A stretch of DNA of 22,926 bases. Source: an uncultured Alistipes sp. (GTDB lineage: Bacteria; Bacteroidota; Bacteroidia; Bacteroidales; Rikenellaceae). The stretch is from the NCBI GenBank assembly GCA_904502005.1, contig CAJGDC010000029.1:1-22926 (forward strand), written 5' to 3'. Shown one piece after another: positions 15,945-22,926 of the stretch. The position numbers were made by a program, and so were the translations under genes. Every line of letters starts with the position of its first letter. The stretch's first letter is position 1. Under the pieces are notes generated by a model. That model saw only the letters and a list, made by a program, of their open reading frames with translations. It ran no database searches and had not been told where the DNA came from.

Positions 15945-16622
15945 TTACCTGACGGTTTGGCACTCTAATATATCTCCGTTACTAAAGTAGTATTTTATAT
16001 TTACATTCGGGCGCTCGGCAGTCGGCAACTCTGTTGTAGTAAGATATGTCATTCCACATCTCAAAAGTTCTATTGGAGAGGTGGAAATTTCATCCACTTT
16101 GCAAGTAAACGTCTCATCCATATCTGTCGTAAACCCACTCTCAATATATGCCTTAGGCGACTGATAGCTAAATGTAAAAATACCACTCAAATCGCTACCC
16201 TTGGGATAGTTTTCATTCCAATCTTCTAAAGCTGTAATCTCAATGCCGACCAGATTATCAATAATCACACAACAGTGGTGATTAAATTTCCAACCAATAA
16301 CAGTCCAGTGTTCTGCTATTATTGGATGCTTGGGGTAATCTTTATACACCGCCTGCATTTCAATATATCTATCAGCGTTGTCATTCTGCTCTATCACATC
16401 CAAAATAGATGCAATATAGTCCATTCCAACATATAACTGACAGAGTAATTTACCATCCTCCACCTTGCTATCAATGTAGTTTATCTCCGTTGGATGACAA
16501 TAATCGGTTATTGTTGCGTAATATATAACCGTTTTACCCGTGGGGTATACTTTATCGCCATTCGTTGTTTCGCACATAGTAACGGCAATAGCGCAAATCA
16601 ATATTGCAATTAGGCGTCTCAT
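15945..16622 (-). CDS. Small exported protein of unknown function
   Basis: I do not recognise this 225-residue protein. It has a hydrophobic N-terminus (MRRLIAILICAIAVTMC) that looks like a signal peptide. C17 could be a lipobox cysteine, although VTMC is a poor match because the residue before it is methionine. The rest is soluble with several aromatic and acidic beta-like segments and no clear metal or catalytic motif. The DNA looks richer in A and T than the neighbouring queD and polA genes, which may mean a faster-evolving or acquired gene. It sits 36 bp after queD and 48 bp before polA, on the same strand, and has no promoter that I can see. Confidence 0.75.
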   Translation of the reverse strand: MRRLIAILICAIAVTMCETTNGDKVYPTGKTVIYYATITDYCHPTEINYIDSKVEDGKLLCQLYVGMDYIASILDVIEQNDNADRYIEMQAVYKDYPKHPIIAEHWTVIGWKFNHHCCVIIDNLVGIEITALEDWNENYPKGSDLSGIFTFSYQSPKAYIESGFTTDMDETFTCKVDEISTSPIELLRCGMTYLTTTELPTAERPNVNIKYYFSNGDILECQTVR

Positions 16623-16658
16623 ACTACTTGACTATTAGCGACTTGCATACTCCGAGGA

Positions 16659-17102
16659 CTAATTCTCCTCAGCATACCACTCAGCATAGGATGTTGCTGT
16701 CTCGTGCAGGCGTAGGCTATGCAGTTCAACACCCTCTGGCAGTGCCGCCTTGAGGCGAGCTGCGAAGTCTTGTAGCATATTCTCGCAGGTAGGCTGATAG
16801 TCTACAAGTATCACATTTGTAAACTGACTCTTCATAACCTCTGCAAGCGACTCCGCCTCGGCAGTGCGACGCATAACAAAGGAGTGGTCAAGGCGGTCTG
16901 TAATCTGCTGAGCGACAATAGCCTTCAGCTCCCCAAAGTCCATAACCATACCAAGCTTAGGGCTTTGAGGGTCAGAGATAGGCTCACCCTTAACAGTAAC
17001 AAAGAGGCGATAAGAGTGACCATGAACCTCACGACACTTACCGTCATAGCCCCACAGTGCGTGCGCCGACTCAAACGAAAACTCCTTGGTTAGACGAATC
17101 AT
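16659..17102 (-). CDS. queD: 6-carboxy-5,6,7,8-tetrahydropterin synthase (QueD/PTPS family)
   Basis: A 147-residue protein with all the marks of the family. Zinc ligands are H14, H27 and H29 (ESAHAL, CREVHGHS), and the catalytic cysteine is C23. The D72-H73 pair lies in RLDHSF, with PTCEN (103-107) and E134 in LHETATSYAEW. QueD converts dihydroneopterin triphosphate to 6-carboxytetrahydropterin, an early step of queuosine and deazapurine synthesis. A plain 6-pyruvoyl-tetrahydropterin synthase is less likely given the CxxxHGH spacing. The start overlaps the stop of the Lrp-type gene by four bases (ATGA), implying coupled translation. No other queuosine gene is in the window. Confidence 0.92.
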   Translation of the reverse strand: MIRLTKEFSFESAHALWGYDGKCREVHGHSYRLFVTVKGEPISDPQSPKLGMVMDFGELKAIVAQQITDRLDHSFVMRRTAEAESLAEVMKSQFTNVILVDYQPTCENMLQDFAARLKAALPEGVELHSLRLHETATSYAEWYAEEN

Positions 17103-17590
17103 CTGTGTGGCAATTTATCAAGGTAATCAATATGTGGCTCACGCTGAAATGCCTCGTTGAGCGAGATGTATGTCTGGGTGTTGCTAATACCTGGCACACG
17201 AAGAATACCATCAAAAATCGTACGCATAAGGTGGTCGTTATCAACACAATAGAGCTTTAGCATTGCGTTGTAAGTACCGGTAATAAAGTGGCACTCCACA
17301 ACCTCCGGAATATTTTTAATCTTCTCCGCCACGGCTGTACTCATAATTGGGTCCTGAATCCGTATGCTGATAAAGGCACAGACATCAAATCCGAGCATCT
17401 TAGGGTTTACCATCATGCGGCTACCCATAATAACGCCCCACTCCTCAAGCTTCTTGATACGCTGGTGTATCGCCGCGCCAGAGATTCCACACTCACGTGC
17501 AATCTCCAGGTACGGCATACGAGCATTCTTTACAAGAAACTTAAGTATCTTGCGATCTGTAGCATCCAATGTTACTTTTTGGTTACTCAT
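17099..17590 (-). CDS. Lrp/AsnC-family transcriptional regulator
   Basis: A 163-residue protein. Residues 8-58 form the AsnC-type helix-turn-helix (LDATDRKILKFLVKNARMPY, ISGAAIHQRIKKLEEWGV). Residues 67-150 form the RAM/ligand-binding domain (GFDVCAFISIRIQDP, VVECHFITGTYNAML, GISNTQTYISL). These regulators form octamers and sense amino acids or related metabolites. The gene follows kbl by 18 bp and overlaps queD by four bases. In E. coli the kbl-tdh operon is controlled by Lrp, so regulation of the neighbouring kbl by this protein is a fair inference, but no operator is visible. Confidence 0.93.
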   Translation of the reverse strand: MSNQKVTLDATDRKILKFLVKNARMPYLEIARECGISGAAIHQRIKKLEEWGVIMGSRMMVNPKMLGFDVCAFISIRIQDPIMSTAVAEKIKNIPEVVECHFITGTYNAMLKLYCVDNDHLMRTIFDGILRVPGISNTQTYISLNEAFQREPHIDYLDKLPHR

Positions 17591-17608
17591 TTTACTAATT
17601 GTTAATGT

Positions 17609-18796
17609 TTACTTCAAAACTCCGAGCTCTTTACCTACCTCCACAAAGGCATCAACACAGCGCTGAAGCTGCTCTACTGTGTGGCCTGCAGATACCTGCA
17701 CTCGGATTCTTGCCAAATCCTTTGGCACCACTGGATAGTAGAAACCAGTCACAAAGACACCACGCTGCTGGAGCGCTGCAGCAAACTCCTGCGACAGCTT
17801 AGCATCATAGAACATAACTGCGCAGATTGCCGAATCTGTAGGCTTAATATCAAAACCTGCCTCAATCATCTTTGTGCGGAAGTACTCAACGTTTGCAACA
17901 AGGCGGTCATGGTGCTCGTTGCTCTCCTCAAGCATCTTGAACAACTCTATTCCTGCACCCACTACTGCTGGTGGCAGAGAGTTTGAGAACAAGTATGGAC
18001 GAGAGCGCTGACGGAGCATGTCGATAATCTCCTTGCGACCTGTAGTAAATCCACCCACAGCGCCACCAAATGCCTTGCCAAGAGTACCGGTGATAATATC
18101 CACCTCACCACGAAGGTTATATAGCTCAGTAATTCCACGACCTGTAGCACCAAGGACACCTGCAGAGTGGCACTCGTCTACCATAACCAGAGCGTTATAC
18201 TGCTTTGCAAGCTCACAAATGCGGTCAAGTGGTGCAGCATTACCGTCCATAGAGAAGACTCCGTCAGTACAGATAATTCTGAATCTCTGTGCCTGTGCAC
18301 GCTTTAGACAATCCTCCAGTGACTCCATATCTGCATTTGCATAACGATAGCGAACAGCCTTACAAAGACGCACGCCGTCAATGATTGACGCATGGTTCAG
18401 CGCATCTGAAATAATCGCATCCTGCTCGGTAAATAGCGGCTCAAAAACTCCACCATTGGCATCAAAACACGCTGCATAGAGAATAGTATCCTCAGTACCA
18501 AAGTAGTCAGCAATAGCCTTCTCAAGCTGCTTGTGAATATCCTGACAACCACAGATAAAGCGCACAGATGACATTCCGTAACCACGGCTATCCATAGCGC
18601 TCTTCGCCGCCTCAATCAGGCGAGGATTATCCGAGAGTCCTAAATAGTTGTTAGCGCAAAAGTTAAGACAAGGCTTACCTGCAACCTCAATCTCGGCGCT
18701 CTGTGGAGAGCAAATAACGCGCTCGGTCTTATATAGACCGGCATCTTTGATACTCTGAAGTTCCTGCTCCAGAAACTCTTTGAAATTACCGTACAT
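17609..18796 (-). CDS. kbl: Glycine C-acetyltransferase (2-amino-3-ketobutyrate CoA ligase)
   Basis: A 395-residue PLP-dependent alpha-oxoamine synthase. It cleaves 2-amino-3-ketobutyrate with CoA to glycine and acetyl-CoA, the second step of threonine breakdown. The PLP lysine is K241 in GTLGKAFGG, and the aspartate contacting the cofactor lies in MVDECHSAG. NFCANNYLGLSDNP near the N-terminus and the glycine-rich GAVGGFTTGRKE also fit. The length matches E. coli KBL. Serine palmitoyltransferase and 8-amino-7-oxononanoate synthase share the fold, but the overall match favours KBL. No threonine dehydrogenase gene is in the window. It is the first gene of the long minus-strand run. Confidence 0.93.
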   Translation of the reverse strand: MYGNFKEFLEQELQSIKDAGLYKTERVICSPQSAEIEVAGKPCLNFCANNYLGLSDNPRLIEAAKSAMDSRGYGMSSVRFICGCQDIHKQLEKAIADYFGTEDTILYAACFDANGGVFEPLFTEQDAIISDALNHASIIDGVRLCKAVRYRYANADMESLEDCLKRAQAQRFRIICTDGVFSMDGNAAPLDRICELAKQYNALVMVDECHSAGVLGATGRGITELYNLRGEVDIITGTLGKAFGGAVGGFTTGRKEIIDMLRQRSRPYLFSNSLPPAVVGAGIELFKMLEESNEHHDRLVANVEYFRTKMIEAGFDIKPTDSAICAVMFYDAKLSQEFAAALQQRGVFVTGFYYPVVPKDLARIRVQVSAGHTVEQLQRCVDAFVEVGKELGVLK

Positions 18797-18889
18797 AGTT
18801 AATCCTATTTATGTTATATCACACTGATTTTCACTATATTAGCACATGTAATAGCCACATGGTATTACATATATTAACTTTTCCCTACG

Positions 18890-18897
18890 CAAAGATA
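18890..18897 (-). promoter_or_regulatory. Putative -7 box for kbl
   Basis: On the minus strand this reads TATCTTTG, matching TAnnTTTG, and would give a leader of roughly 85 nt before kbl. The upstream -33 element is not clear (GTTTTATG lies slightly too far away). It shares the AT-rich 246-bp gap with the diverging sppA promoter. Confidence 0.5.
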
Positions 18898-19010
18898 ACA
18901 TTTTTACGCTATTTTTTAGCATAAAACTACATTTTTTCGTTCAACGCCTTACAATTTCCTATACACAATAAATTTTCAAAAAAAATAGTCCTGTTTTTAT
19001 ATATTTTTTA

Positions 19011-19018
19011 TACCTTTG
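19011..19018 (+). promoter_or_regulatory. Putative -7 box for sppA
   Basis: TACCTTTG matches the Bacteroidales -7 consensus and lies 24 bp before the sppA ATG. The region upstream is very T-rich without a clean TTTG. The same octamer is used before the DUF2723 gene at 4621. Confidence 0.55.
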
Positions 19019-19042
19019 TTCAAATAATAAATAATATAAGGT

Positions 19043-20851
19043 ATGAAATTCATGAAGGTTTTTTGGGCAGCACTCCTAGCCGTTGTGGTAGGAAGCGTTG
19101 TAACAGGGCTATTTTGGCTCTTCACATTTATCGGTATAGCTGGTAGCATGGGAAGCAGTAAGAGCGTAGCTGTAATGCCAAACTCTATCCTCAAGATTGA
19201 CTTGGCAGACAATATCGTAGACTCGCCAACCATCAACCCATTTGCGGGCATGAACTTTACAAACATGTCTACCACTCGCACCCTGCCACTACTCAAGGTT
19301 CTCAGGGCTATCGAGACTGCAGCTACCGATGATAATATTAAGGGTATATATATCAATGTAGACCTCTCGGCAGTTGGTTCTGTATCTTCAGCCGCACTTG
19401 AGGAGATTCGCCAGGCGTTAGAGCAGTTCAAGAGCTCAGGCAAGTTTATCGTAGCCTATAACGATATCTATCCGCAGACTATCTACTATCTGGCATCTGT
19501 AGCTGACAAGATTTACCTCCAGCCAGAGGGTAGCTTTGACTGGCACGGTATGGCTTCTGTTCTACTATTCTACAAGGGTGCACTTGATAAGCTCGGCATC
19601 AACGCTGAGGCCTTCCGCCCAACAGTCTGCAAGTACAAGAGCGCCGTTGAGCCATATCTGCTCACAAAGATGTCTGACGCTAACCGCCGCCAGATGGAGG
19701 AGCTCGGACGTGGCATGTGGAACACTATCAGCACCGCCGTTGCAACCTCTCGAGGCACAACCGTCGAGGCTCTTAATAAGATTGCCGACACTACTCCTAC
19801 TCTCTTCCCTGAGCAAGCTCTTGAGCATAAACTCATTGATGGAATCATCTACCGTGACCAGATGGATGAGATTTTTGAGCAGTATGGTGTTCAGCGTAAC
19901 TTTATGAACGAGTTTGAGTATATCACACTGGGCGATTACTGCTCAGTTATGTCTGATAAGAACACAAACCTCTCTGCTCCAAAGATTGGTATTGTATATG
20001 CCGAGGGTAGTATTGTAGATGGCGAAAATAAGGCTATTGACGGTAATATCTACGGCACAACACTGGCAAATACTATCGCAAAGGTTCGTAAGGATGAGAG
20101 CATCAAGGCTGTTGTTCTTCGCGTAAACTCTCCAGGCGGTAGCGCACTTGCCAGCGATGTTATCTGGCGAGAGATGGAGCTTCTCAAAGCTGCAAAGCCA
20201 GTCATCGTCTCTATGGGCGCATATGCAGCCAGCGGTGGATACTACATCTCTGCCCCTGCAGACGCTATTGTTGCAAATAACCTCACCGTCACAGGTTCTA
20301 TCGGCGTATTCGGCATAATGCTCGAGGGTGGCGATATGCTTAAGAATAAGCTCGGTATTACATACGACGCCGTAAAGACAAACCCATCTGCCGACTATGG
20401 CGCAGGCTTTTTGGGATTGGCACTGCGTAAGCCTACTGCATCAGAGCGCGCAATGCTTATCAAGTCTGTAGATAAGGTCTACGAGTCATTTACCGGCAAG
20501 GTTGCTGCAGGACGTAACCTTGAGCTACAGAAGGTGCTTGATATTGCTGAGGGTCGTGTTTGGAGCGGTGCAGAGGCTGTAAAAATCGGTCTTGCAGATA
20601 CAAATGGTGGCATCAAGACCGCTATCTCTGTCGCTGCAGATAAGGCTGGTATCTCTGAGAACTTCAGGATTGAGGAGGTTCTACCTGAGATGGATCAAAT
20701 GACAGCTCTTCTCCAGAGTCTTGGCTCTCAGATGCGTGCATATACCCTTAGCGACGAGCTGAATAGCGTATGCACTGACTACCAGACACTTAAGAATGAC
20801 ATTCTCCGCTCAGGCGTGCAGACATACTGCCCTTACAGAGTTACATTCTAA
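19043..20851 (+). CDS. sppA: Signal peptide peptidase SppA, long (67K) type
   Basis: A 602-residue membrane-anchored serine protease that degrades cleaved signal peptides. One membrane segment lies near residues 5-34. The protein has the tandem arrangement of long SppA. The N-terminal repeat supplies the lysine base K199 in YKSAVEPYL, equivalent to E. coli K209. The C-terminal repeat supplies the serine S397 in AASGGYYISAPADAI, equivalent to E. coli S409, and the 198-residue spacing is close to the 200 in E. coli. Other family blocks are VVLRVNSPGGSALASD and TVTGSIGVFGIM. It has its own promoter-like -7 box and is followed by a strong hairpin, so it is probably monocistronic. Confidence 0.95.
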   Translation: MKFMKVFWAALLAVVVGSVVTGLFWLFTFIGIAGSMGSSKSVAVMPNSILKIDLADNIVDSPTINPFAGMNFTNMSTTRTLPLLKVLRAIETAATDDNIKGIYINVDLSAVGSVSSAALEEIRQALEQFKSSGKFIVAYNDIYPQTIYYLASVADKIYLQPEGSFDWHGMASVLLFYKGALDKLGINAEAFRPTVCKYKSAVEPYLLTKMSDANRRQMEELGRGMWNTISTAVATSRGTTVEALNKIADTTPTLFPEQALEHKLIDGIIYRDQMDEIFEQYGVQRNFMNEFEYITLGDYCSVMSDKNTNLSAPKIGIVYAEGSIVDGENKAIDGNIYGTTLANTIAKVRKDESIKAVVLRVNSPGGSALASDVIWREMELLKAAKPVIVSMGAYAASGGYYISAPADAIVANNLTVTGSIGVFGIMLEGGDMLKNKLGITYDAVKTNPSADYGAGFLGLALRKPTASERAMLIKSVDKVYESFTGKVAAGRNLELQKVLDIAEGRVWSGAEAVKIGLADTNGGIKTAISVAADKAGISENFRIEEVLPEMDQMTALLQSLGSQMRAYTLSDELNSVCTDYQTLKNDILRSGVQTYCPYRVTF

Positions 20852-20878
20852 ATAGTGGAGCGATTGCTCTACTAACAA

Positions 20879-20914
20879 AATAGGGATTGCTTGCTTTTCC
20901 AAGCAATCCCTATT
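20879..20914. terminator. Intrinsic terminator after sppA
   Basis: A perfect 15-bp stem (20879-20893 with 20900-20914) closes a 6-nt loop 28 bp after the sppA stop. It is followed by ATTTTAT on the plus strand. The U-tract is short, but the stem is long and uninterrupted. Confidence 0.8.
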
Positions 20915-21098
20915 ATTTTATACACTCTATAGCCCACATATTATCGTTAGTAACATCTCAAATAGAGAAGATACAACACGCCTCTCTCAGCGCTTAAATA
21001 ATGACCTGATAGGGCTCTCACACCACATAGTAGAGGGGCGTATAAGCACACTATTTGGAGTGAAATAACAGGCAACATCTGCCACATATATACAACAA
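20915..21098. other. Gene-free stretch between two hairpins
   Basis: The 184 bp between the sppA hairpin and the exbD hairpin show no open frame with coding character, no -7 box in a useful place and no repeat that I can recognise. Confidence 0.5.
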
Positions 21099-21125
21099 AA
21101 AAAGGGGTGAAACTCACCCCTTTTT
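21099..21125 (-). terminator. Intrinsic terminator of the exbB-exbD cluster
   Basis: A perfect 12-bp stem, AAAAAGGGGTGA with TCACCCCTTTTT, around a 3-nt loop, 17 bp after the last exbD stop. On the minus strand it runs into seven T, a classical rho-independent layout. It is symmetrical enough to act in both directions. Confidence 0.88.
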
Positions 21126-21142
21126 CTATTACAGCTTGAATT

Positions 21143-21613
21143 TTAGTAATTCAGCACCTTAGACGATGCATAAGAGAGCTTGAGTGCATTAGCACGACGG
21201 AGCTCCTGCTTAACGTCTGCGATGATACCCATCTTTGTGCCGCCGTCTGCCTTAAGACAGATTGTCATTGACGCACGGTCAGCCTCTGAAAGCTTATCGC
21301 GCTCTGCAGCTGCAAAGTCAAGGATATCCTTAGTTGTCTTATACGAATCGTTGAGCTGAATCAGTGGTGCAGTACCATACTTAGCCTGCATGTGCAGAAC
21401 TGGTACACCAATGTGAATGTAGCTCACGAGATTCTTCTTCTCGAGCTTCTGAACCTCAGTAGCCTCTGGGAGACGGTATTTAACCATCAGCTCCTGGTCA
21501 CGCATAGAGGTAGAGAGCATAAAGAAGAAGAGGATGATATACACTACATCGGGCAGAGAGGTTGTAGACATTGCAGGAACCTCGCGCTCGCCCTTTTTCT
21601 TCATTACTGCCAT
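21143..21613 (-). CDS. exbD: ExbD/TolR-family biopolymer transport protein (second copy)
   Basis: A 156-residue inner-membrane protein with a short cytoplasmic N-terminus, one helix (about 20-36) carrying the conserved proton-path aspartate D22 (SLPDVVYIILFFFMLST), and a periplasmic domain. ExbD works with ExbB to couple the proton gradient to TonB. The gene starts one base after the stop of the first exbD, so translation is probably coupled. Having two different exbD genes in tandem is usual for Bacteroidota. The hairpin at 21099-21125 ends the unit. Confidence 0.92.
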   Translation of the reverse strand: MAVMKKKGEREVPAMSTTSLPDVVYIILFFFMLSTSMRDQELMVKYRLPEATEVQKLEKKNLVSYIHIGVPVLHMQAKYGTAPLIQLNDSYKTTKDILDFAAAERDKLSEADRASMTICLKADGGTKMGIIADVKQELRRANALKLSYASSKVLNY

Positions 21614-21614
21614 A

Positions 21615-22205
21615 TTACTTACCCATTTTACGTGGCTCAGCCTCTGAAATCTTCAAAGGTACAGCCTTGGTTACTACTTTTCGCTCCTCCTCGGCAAGGT
21701 CTGCGAACTTCTTGCCGAACTTGGTCATTGAGACATCATCACGCACCTCGTTAAATGCGCGAGTAAGCTCGTTCTGTACGCGGATATAAACCTGATAATC
21801 AGTGTCACGGGTATTCTGAAGTGAGATTACTCCCTCGCTTACTGGGAAGGTCCACTTTGAGCCATCTGGCATATCAAAGGTCTGCTCCTTCTTCTCAGGG
21901 AGGTTCTCATCATCGTAAGGGTTAAGGATAAACTCCTTAGCCTTATCCTTCAGATAATGAAGATCCATGACCTGACCACCTGCCATAAGCTGACCGCTAC
22001 CAGATACGAATACAAGGAAGAGGTTACGCTCTTTAACCTTGATATCCTCCTGCTTTACATTAGGATCTGGCATAGGCGGGAGCACGCGCACGATACCGGT
22101 ATCAACATCCATTGTAGAAACCACAAGGAAGAAGATAAGCACAGTGAACGCGATATCCGCTTGTGACGAAGCGTTGATTTCAGGTATTTTCTTACTTTTT
22201 GCCAT
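21615..22205 (-). CDS. exbD: ExbD/TolR-family biopolymer transport protein (first copy)
   Basis: A 196-residue ExbD with a membrane helix at about 16-33 and the essential aspartate D17 (SSQADIAFTVLIFFLVVST). It is longer than the second copy because of an extended periplasmic part with a charged insertion (PYDDENLPEKKEQTFDMPDG) and a lysine/arginine-rich end. It lies 11 bp after the four-helix protein gene. The two ExbD proteins differ clearly in their periplasmic domains, which suggests a mixed ExbB-ExbD1-ExbD2 motor or two partner specificities. Confidence 0.92.
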   Translation of the reverse strand: MAKSKKIPEINASSQADIAFTVLIFFLVVSTMDVDTGIVRVLPPMPDPNVKQEDIKVKERNLFLVFVSGSGQLMAGGQVMDLHYLKDKAKEFILNPYDDENLPEKKEQTFDMPDGSKWTFPVSEGVISLQNTRDTDYQVYIRVQNELTRAFNEVRDDVSMTKFGKKFADLAEEERKVVTKAVPLKISEAEPRKMGK

Positions 22206-22216
22206 AAATTACCTTA

Positions 22217-22639
22217 CTATTTGAACAGGTTACGAACCTCGGTATAAAGTGTTACAACGATAGAAGCAGCAGCTACTACGTAAGTAACAAGGATACCAAC
22301 CTCTGAGATAACCAACTCGAATGGATCATCGAATACACCACCAGCAGAGTTAGGAATTGTAAGACCATCGTGACCAAGTGCAATGAATAGCGCAGCACCT
22401 ACTACAACTACTACAAGCACAATAGCAAACAGTGTCTTCTTCAAACCTGCAGGATTAGTAATCGTACCCTTGATAGCAGAGAGCAAGACGCTCAGCACTG
22501 CACCTACGAGCAGGGCATAGCCCCAAACCAGGTTCCAGCTGATGGCAACCTCAGATCCGCCAGATACTACTGCCCAGCCTACCATAACGGCAGTAATAGC
22601 GAACAGAAGTCCCAACAGTATATTTAACATCTTTTTCAT
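22217..22639 (-). CDS. Small four-helix membrane protein between exbB and exbD
   Basis: A 140-residue, very hydrophobic protein with about four predicted membrane helices (near 5-25, 36-58, 68-90 and 110-132) and a short loop GLTIPNSAGGVFDDPFE between the last two. I recognise no functional motif. In Bacteroidota a protein of this kind is commonly found between exbB and exbD, so a role in the same energy-transducing complex is a reasonable guess. It starts 33 bp after the ExbB stop. Confidence 0.8.
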   Translation of the reverse strand: MKKMLNILLGLLFAITAVMVGWAVVSGGSEVAISWNLVWGYALLVGAVLSVLLSAIKGTITNPAGLKKTLFAIVLVVVVVGAALFIALGHDGLTIPNSAGGVFDDPFELVISEVGILVTYVVAAASIVVTLYTEVRNLFK

Positions 22640-22672
22640 AATTTTCTGTGTACGATTATTGTTTTGGTCTAA

Positions 22673-22926
22673 TTATTTCTTGTAAACTGTAAGGATATCC
22701 ATCAGGGTGATAGAAGCATCCTCCATCTCATTTACAATACCGTCAATCTTTACGATTACGTAGTTGTAGAACACCTGAAGAACCATTGCAGCAATCAGAC
22801 CCAACAATGTAGTAAGCAGCGCCACCTTCATACCACCTGCAACGAGTGCTGGAGAGATGTCACCTGCAGCCTGGATAGAGTCGAATGACTGTACAAGACC
22901 TACTACAGTACCCATAAATCCGAGTG
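22673..22926 (-). CDS. exbB: ExbB/TolQ/MotA-family proton channel protein (partial, 5' end outside window)
   Basis: The last 84 or so codons of an ExbB-like protein. The frame stays open past the internal methionine at 22915 to the edge, reading LGFMGTVVGLVQSF, the family's LGLLGTVxG block, so the true start lies outside. Then come a helix (LVAGGMKVALLTTLLGLIAA), a second hydrophobic segment (MVLQVFYNYVIV) and a short cytoplasmic tail. ExbB forms the pentameric channel around the ExbD helices. It is the first gene of the cluster visible here. Confidence 0.92.
   Translation of the reverse strand, partial: LGFMGTVVGLVQSFDSIQAAGDISPALVAGGMKVALLTTLLGLIAAMVLQVFYNYVIVKIDGIVNEMEDASITLMDILTVYKK

Overview
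The window looks like chromosomal DNA from a Bacteroidota bacterium, most likely order Bacteroidales. The evidence is a SusC-type TonB-dependent receptor with an N-terminal STN domain, a FecR anti-sigma factor ending in a DUF4974-like domain, a Bacteroides-type ECF sigma factor, a DUF2723 membrane protein, and an ExbB/4-TM protein/ExbD/ExbD cluster. Several intergenic regions also carry Bacteroidales -7 boxes (TAnnTTTG), and the one before the DUF2723 gene is the best match. I cannot fix genus or species.

Layout. Positions 1-3475 hold a cell-surface signalling module: the SusC-like receptor (minus, 3' part outside the window), the FecR-like anti-sigma factor (minus), and the ECF sigma factor, divergently transcribed (plus). 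Positions 3476-4640 are about 1.2 kb without a convincing gene. This stretch is packed with nested repeats: two inverted arms built from the same series of short words, a 9-bp-period array, a 21-bp-period array and several palindromes. Positions 4648-9340 form a two-gene plus-strand unit (DUF2723 membrane protein, then cysS) with a recognisable promoter and a terminator-like hairpin. Positions 9421-18796 are a long run of nine minus-strand genes, read from right to left: kbl, Lrp/AsnC regulator, queD, a small unknown exported protein, polA, a histidine-type phosphatase, a PHP-domain phosphoesterase, a DeoR-type regulator and a DUF3467 protein. Spacings are short and several genes overlap. Positions 19043-20851 carry sppA (plus), followed by a strong hairpin. 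Positions 21143-22926 carry ExbD, ExbD, a four-helix membrane protein and the 3' part of ExbB (all minus), followed by a second strong hairpin terminator.

How the genes fit together. The receptor's STN domain, the anti-sigma factor and the sigma factor form a classical outer-membrane-to-cytoplasm signalling chain. The ExbB/ExbD cluster at the other end encodes the kind of motor that powers TonB-dependent receptors, though nothing here shows that it serves this receptor. The phosphatase, PHP protein and DeoR regulator look like one small transcription unit for exported phosphoester hydrolysis. The kbl-Lrp-queD genes sit tightly together, and the Lrp-type regulator beside a threonine/glycine catabolic gene is suggestive.

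Most of the coding content is ordinary. The least explained part is the repeat-rich gap at 3.48-4.56 kb. Its two arms share the same word order in inverted orientation and keep a core close to CGCCCCTGT, while the flanking words differ. Related words recur after cysS and next to polA, so this may be one local example of a genome-wide intergenic repeat family.
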